DNA of 55,735 nt from Rhodococcus phenolicus. GTDB taxonomy: Bacteria > Actinomycetota > Actinomycetes > Mycobacteriales > Mycobacteriaceae. How positions within the stretch are numbered: the first letter of the stretch is position 1; each line of letters begins with the position of its first letter. Location: NCBI RefSeq assembly GCF_001646785.1, contig NZ_LRRH01000004.1:1-55735 (forward strand), in the 5' to 3' direction. The notes beneath the pieces are model-generated. The model made no database searches, was not told the DNA's origin, and was given only the letters and a program-made list of their open reading frames with translations. Below are positions 52,115-55,735 of the stretch, piece after piece. Position numbers and translations under genes: made by a program.

Positions 52115-53511
52115 TCGAACAAGGTCGGCTCGTCGGGATCGTCGAACAGCGCCGGCTGATCCGGTGCCGCAGGTCGTGCCTGCCGGTGCCGTTTCACCGC
52201 TGCTGTGCGCTCCGAGTCCTCCGCGGGCCGGTCGAGGAACCGGAGTGCCGCGGTCAGCGACCGGCCCGTCAGCTCCCACTCGAGCGCCCGGGCGTCGGCG
52301 GCCTCCACGCCGTCGTCGTCGCCCGCCGCTGCGCGCTCGAGCGCCTCGCACTCCCAGCCGACCTGCTGCTCGACCGTCATCGCGAGGAACCGCTGGAGCT
52401 CGGTGGGCTCGTTGTCGCCGATCGCGGCGACGGTCTTGACCTGGATCTCCACCGCCCCCTGCTGGTGGAAATCGCGCAGCGCCAACAATGCGAGCGGCAG
52501 ATCTTCCTCCGAGTCGGGGCTCCACGGCGGGTCCTCGTCGTCGTCCGGCGCGCAGACGTGGTCGGGTTCGCGCAGGAGTTCGCCCCCGAGATGCGTGGCG
52601 AACTCCACGTCCAGCGTCTCGAGGAACTCGGCCATCCGATCGAGGCCGGACAACAGATGGGCGGGCACGAACGGCGAGCTCTGCAGATGCAACGCGACCG
52701 CGACCCGGTCCTCGACCAGGACGAACTTCAGGTGCGGCCAGCGACGGTTGAGATCGGCGACGACCTCCGCGGCCCGCGTGCGACCGGTGATGGTGTGCAC
52801 GATCGGCGCGAACAGATCCACCGTTCCCGAGCCCTGCCCGATGCCGACGAACAACAGGACCCCGGCCACCCGCAGCACGATGTCGCCGTCGTCGTCCCAC
52901 GGCGGTGCCGCCCCGATCCGCCGCTGCACGGTCGCTTCGACGAGTTCGCGCAGGTGGTCCTCACCGGTGGGTTCGACGGCCACTGGCAACGCAGGAGCGC
53001 CGGGTGCCTCGCTCACCGTCGGGACCGCCTCGAACGTCGGGGTGCGGCCGGGACCGAAGGTCTCGATACGCAGGAACAGCGGATGGGGAACACCCCAGAT
53101 CTCGCGCAGTGCCCGCACGGACACCGCGGCCAGTTCGTCCGACCAGCCGGTGGGCCGGTCCATCCAGTACGCCGGAGACCCGCCGTCCTCCGGATCGTCG
53201 GGACCCCGGGTCGGTTCCTGCAGGCCCAGGTCGGTCAGCAACGCGCGATCGGTGGAACTCAGGTGGCGGTCGCCGTCGAGGTGCGCATCGGACGGGACCT
53301 CGCACCGCACCTGCCCGCCGTCCCACGCATAGAACTGCACGCACGGCCCCGCCGGACCGGCGGACTCCTCGGCCAGCGGTTCGAGAACCAGGCCGTCGCC
53401 GTCGCGCATCGCCGCCACATGGTCGGCCAGGCGCACCCGGAATTCTCTCCAGGCCCGCTCGACGTCGCGATCGAACCGGGTGTCGGCCTTCTCCCACGGC
53501 GTGCCCGGCAT
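52111..53511 (-). CDS. YbjN/TY-Chap-like chaperone domain protein
   Basis: A 466-residue acidic protein. The N-terminal region (RVRLADHVAAMRDGDGLVLEP and QFYAWDGGQVRCEVPSD) fits TY-Chap-type domains, and the central part (EVVADLNRRWPHLKFVLVEDRV) fits a YbjN/T3SS-chaperone fold. A C-terminal tail of about 70 residues ends in repeated DQPALFDD and EPTLFD motifs, which look like short binding peptides. Function unknown; a peptide-binding role is suggested only by family. GGAGG lies 6 nt before the ATG at 53511. Confidence 0.72.
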   Translation of the reverse strand: MPGTPWEKADTRFDRDVERAWREFRVRLADHVAAMRDGDGLVLEPLAEESAGPAGPCVQFYAWDGGQVRCEVPSDAHLDGDRHLSSTDRALLTDLGLQEPTRGPDDPEDGGSPAYWMDRPTGWSDELAAVSVRALREIWGVPHPLFLRIETFGPGRTPTFEAVPTVSEAPGAPALPVAVEPTGEDHLRELVEATVQRRIGAAPPWDDDGDIVLRVAGVLLFVGIGQGSGTVDLFAPIVHTITGRTRAAEVVADLNRRWPHLKFVLVEDRVAVALHLQSSPFVPAHLLSGLDRMAEFLETLDVEFATHLGGELLREPDHVCAPDDDEDPPWSPDSEEDLPLALLALRDFHQQGAVEIQVKTVAAIGDNEPTELQRFLAMTVEQQVGWECEALERAAAGDDDGVEAADARALEWELTGRSLTAALRFLDRPAEDSERTAAVKRHRQARPAAPDQPALFDDPDEPTLFD

Positions 53512-53616
53512 GATCCGCCTCCCTTCCCGCTGTAGCCCGAACAATGTGCCGGAAAGACTAGCGGGGGACACCGACAAAAGACGGGTGTCGCAGGTGGCGG
53601 TTGCGATCGCGCTGAT

Positions 53617-53629
53617 CGGAACGGTTCCG
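53617..53629. promoter_or_regulatory. 13-bp palindrome upstream of the second flavoprotein cassette
   Basis: CGGAACGGTTCCG is a perfect palindrome around one central base, about 30 bp before the small ORF and 150 bp before the flavoprotein start. It is a candidate operator for this cassette. Confidence 0.35.
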
Positions 53630-53660
53630 TCCGGTCGGTTCGGCGGGTCATCATCGCCCG

Positions 53661-53783
53661 ATGACCGGATCCGCCGTGCTCGGCCTCGCTGTCGCTCTGC
53701 TCCGCACATTCGTGGACGCCACGGGCGTGTCCGCGTGCGCCGGAGACGCCGTGGCGACCACCGCGATCAGGTTCGCGCTGTGA
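53661..53783 (+). CDS. Possible 40-residue leader/small membrane peptide
   Basis: A 40-codon open frame starting ATG with a hydrophobic N-terminus (SAVLGLAVALLRTFV) and a single Cys. Its TGA overlaps the GTG start of the flavoprotein by 4 bp, matching the coupling used throughout this region. There is no good Shine-Dalgarno, but a leaderless start is possible. It could be a short upstream ORF that couples translation or just a chance frame. No function is assigned. Confidence 0.35.
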   Translation: MTGSAVLGLAVALLRTFVDATGVSACAGDAVATTAIRFAL

Positions 53784-55348
53784 GCGCGTTCACCGCCGAC
53801 GTCCTCGTCCTCGGAGGTGGACCCGCGGGGACGTGGGCCGCGCTCGCCGCGGCCCGTGCCGGCGCCTCCGTCGTGCTCGCGGACAAGGGTTACTGCGGCA
53901 CCAGCGGACCGACGGCCTCCGGCGGCAACAATCTGTGGTACCTGCCTCCCGGACCGGCCCGCGCCGAGTCGGTACAGGCTCGCTACCGCGAGGGCGGCCG
54001 GCTGTCCGAACCGGCGTGGATGCATCGCGTCGTCGACGAAACCTACCGTCGCATGGACGATCTCGCGACGAACGGCCGCTACCCGTTCCCTGTCGACGCC
54101 GGCACCGGGGAGCAGCGGCGCAGCAGTGTGCAGGGACCCGAGTACATGCGACGGATGCGCCGGCTCGTGCACCGCGCAGGGGTGCGCATCCTCGACCAGT
54201 CGCCGGCGTTGCAGCTGCTGGCCGACTCCGACGGCGTGGTCTCCGGTGCGGCCGGGGTGCACCGGCAGGACGGCTACGCGGCGTGGACGGTGCGCGCAGG
54301 CGCGGTCGTGCTGGCGACCGGGGGTTGTGCGTTCCTGTCCGGCAGTTTCGGCACCGACGTGGACACCGGCGACGGACACCTGATGGCTGCCGAGGTCGGC
54401 GCCGAGTTCTCCGGGATGGAGTTCGCGAGTGCCTACGCCCTCGCCCCGGCGTGGAGTGGGCACACCAAGGGCCTGTTCATGCAGTTCGCCCGGTTCTACG
54501 ACGAGGACGGCCGTTTGCTCGGCGACGGCGGCCGTGAGACCGCGATGCATCGGCTCGCGACGGGCCGTCCGGTGTACGCACGGCTCGACCTGGCCCCCGG
54601 GGACCGGCACGCGCTGATGCGAACGTCGCAGCCGAACTACTTCCTGCCGCTGGACAAGGCCGGCATCGACCCGTTCACCGACCGCTACCCGGTACGCGCG
54701 GTGCTCGAGGGAACGGTCCGCGGGACCGGGGGTATTCGTCTCGTCGGAAACGACTGCAGCACAGGAATACCCGGTCTGTACGCGGCCGGGGACGCGGCGA
54801 CGCGCGAACTGATCACCGGCGCCCGCAGCGGCGGCGGCAGTCACAACGGCGCCTGGGCGATCTCCTCGGGAACGTGGGCCGGGTCCGCTGCCGCAGTCTT
54901 CGGCCGCGGCCGCACCGTCGCCGATCGGGTCCGCGGCACAGGCACGGTCGGACTCGACCGCGACGACCGGCGCGATCGTGCCCGCGCGGTCATCGGTCTC
55001 GTGCAGGAACACACGCTGCCGTTGCGGCGCACCTACCGGCGCTCGGCCACGAGTCTGACCGACAGCATCGGTGTCCTCGACGAGGTGTGGGGAGGTGCCC
55101 GCGAACTGCTCGGCGGCACCGGCCGGGAGCTGGTGCGGGCACGGTCGGCCGCGGCGCTGCTCGCCGTCGCCCGATGGGTCACCTACAGCGCCGCGGCGCG
55201 AACCGAGACGAGAGGCATGCACGTGCGCACCGACTTTCCCGACACCGATCCCGGGCAGACCCGGCGGTTGATCGCCAGAGGACTCGACGAGGTCCTGGTC
55301 GAACCGGAGAGCGGGCGCAGCCCGATCGCGACCGGAGCGCGCGGATGA
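53780..55348 (+). CDS. FAD-dependent oxidoreductase (fumarate reductase/AprA-like), paralogue
   Basis: A 522-residue paralogue of the flavoprotein at 2582-4174, alike over its whole length (DVLVLGGGPAGTWAAL, DKGYCGTSG, QGPEYMRRMR, GCAFLSG, DVDTGDG, EGTVRGTGGI, RTETRGM). FAD-binding motifs are intact. It differs in the active-site loop: where the first copy has GYGTFF-like aromatics (AYYGYATFF), this has GLFMQFARFY, so substrates may differ. The GTG start at 53780 has no clear ribosome-binding site and overlaps the stop of a possible small ORF. The ferredoxin gene follows with a 4-bp overlap. Confidence 0.86.
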   Translation: MSAFTADVLVLGGGPAGTWAALAAARAGASVVLADKGYCGTSGPTASGGNNLWYLPPGPARAESVQARYREGGRLSEPAWMHRVVDETYRRMDDLATNGRYPFPVDAGTGEQRRSSVQGPEYMRRMRRLVHRAGVRILDQSPALQLLADSDGVVSGAAGVHRQDGYAAWTVRAGAVVLATGGCAFLSGSFGTDVDTGDGHLMAAEVGAEFSGMEFASAYALAPAWSGHTKGLFMQFARFYDEDGRLLGDGGRETAMHRLATGRPVYARLDLAPGDRHALMRTSQPNYFLPLDKAGIDPFTDRYPVRAVLEGTVRGTGGIRLVGNDCSTGIPGLYAAGDAATRELITGARSGGGSHNGAWAISSGTWAGSAAAVFGRGRTVADRVRGTGTVGLDRDDRRDRARAVIGLVQEHTLPLRRTYRRSATSLTDSIGVLDEVWGGARELLGGTGRELVRARSAAALLAVARWVTYSAAARTETRGMHVRTDFPDTDPGQTRRLIARGLDEVLVEPESGRSPIATGARG

Positions 55349-55683
55349 TCGAGGTTGTCGTCACCGATCGTTGTGTGCGGTGCGACATCTGCATCGAGGT
55401 GTGCCCGACGGACGTGTTCGCTCGCGGTGCGGACGGGTTACCGGTGATCGCGCATCAGGACGACTGTCAGACGTGTTTCATGTGCGAAGTGAACTGCCCG
55501 ACCGATGCGTTGTACGTCGCACCGTATGGTCAAGCGGTCGAACAGGATTCACCGCATCGCGACGCAGGCCACCTGGCCGAGCGCGGGGCACTCGGGCGGT
55601 ACCGCGAGATGGTGGGCTGGGGTGGTGGCCGCACCGCCGGGGCGCGGGCAGACCACAACCATCTGTTCACCGGACCGCGCTGA
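55345..55683 (+). CDS. 2[4Fe-4S] ferredoxin, paralogue
   Basis: A 112-residue ferredoxin with CVRCDICIEVCP and CQTCFMCEVNCP motifs for two [4Fe-4S] clusters, closely similar to the ferredoxin at 4171-4530 in the N-terminal 60 residues. The C-terminal tails differ. Its ATG overlaps the flavoprotein stop (ATGA), so the pair is co-translated as in the first cassette. A long hairpin follows at once. Confidence 0.88.
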   Translation: MIEVVVTDRCVRCDICIEVCPTDVFARGADGLPVIAHQDDCQTCFMCEVNCPTDALYVAPYGQAVEQDSPHRDAGHLAERGALGRYREMVGWGGGRTAGARADHNHLFTGPR

Positions 55684-55691
55684 AGTTTCGC

Positions 55692-55735
55692 CCGTGTGTC
55701 TTTGTGGCGCCTCTGGGCGCCACAAAGACACACGG
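55692..55735 (+). terminator. Perfect 20-bp stem hairpin after the ferredoxin gene
   Basis: The arm beginning CCGTGTGTCTTTGTGG pairs over 20 bp with its complement across TCTG and ends exactly at the window edge. It closes the second cassette. Its outer arm resembles those of the hairpins at 5273 and 6003. Confidence 0.85.

Overview
This is a GC-rich actinobacterial chromosome segment, most likely from Rhodococcus or a close Nocardiaceae relative. The inference rests on protein types: a mycothiol-dependent-type enzyme, an F420/PPOX-fold protein, a DinB2-class polymerase, a short AroQ chorismate mutase like mycobacterial Rv0948c, an EF-G2 paralogue, an Ltp-type thiolase with a DUF35 partner, many GTG starts and 4-bp start/stop overlaps. 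I see no rRNA, tRNA, CRISPR array, integrase or transposase.

Layout. (1) 1-2346, minus strand: a four-gene cassette with a small acidic protein, a DUF1036-like protein, a cytosolic astacin/matrixin-type metalloprotease and a CHAT-like protein cut by the window edge. (2) 2582-5207: flavoprotein, ferredoxin and NAD(P)-binding protein, translationally coupled. (3) 5308-7664: mycothiol-type enzyme and an Ltp2-like thiolase/DUF35 pair, separated by long palindromes. (4) 7889-17608: secreted acid phosphatase, beta-lactamase-fold lipoprotein, psuG coupled to a DinB2-type polymerase, two alpha/beta hydrolases, a GNAT, a DUF1275 membrane protein and a beta-carbonic anhydrase. (5) 17612-27011, minus strand: an unusually long glutamate synthase large subunit coupled by ATGA to a CysJ-type diflavin reductase, then EF-G2. 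(6) 27292-35420: aldehyde dehydrogenase, SDR, FMN reductase, chorismate mutase, thiolase, acyl-CoA synthetase. (7) 35578-42283, minus strand: JetA, JetB and JetC of a type III-like Wadjet (SMC-family plasmid defence) system, with no JetD nuclease beside them. (8) 42525-46350: an IclR regulator whose start lies in a 23-bp tandem repeat of ribosome-binding sites and start codons, two tandem TauD-type dioxygenases and a solute-binding lipoprotein. (9) 46544-53511: MaoC, MarR, long-chain acyl-CoA synthetase, 4-alpha-glucanotransferase, macrodomain protein and a YbjN/TY-Chap-type protein. (10) 53661-55683: a second flavoprotein-ferredoxin cassette paralogous to region 2.

How the parts relate. The IclR/TauD/TauD/binding-protein operon and the two flavoprotein-ferredoxin cassettes look like organosulfur or other small-acid scavenging modules. 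Lipid and acyl-CoA genes are scattered through the window. The least ordinary parts are the CHAT/metalloprotease cassette, the JetABC operon without JetD, the GltB-diflavin reductase pair, the repeat-borne translation starts before the IclR gene, and several families of long hairpins, one of which recurs with a conserved loop at two distant gene ends.
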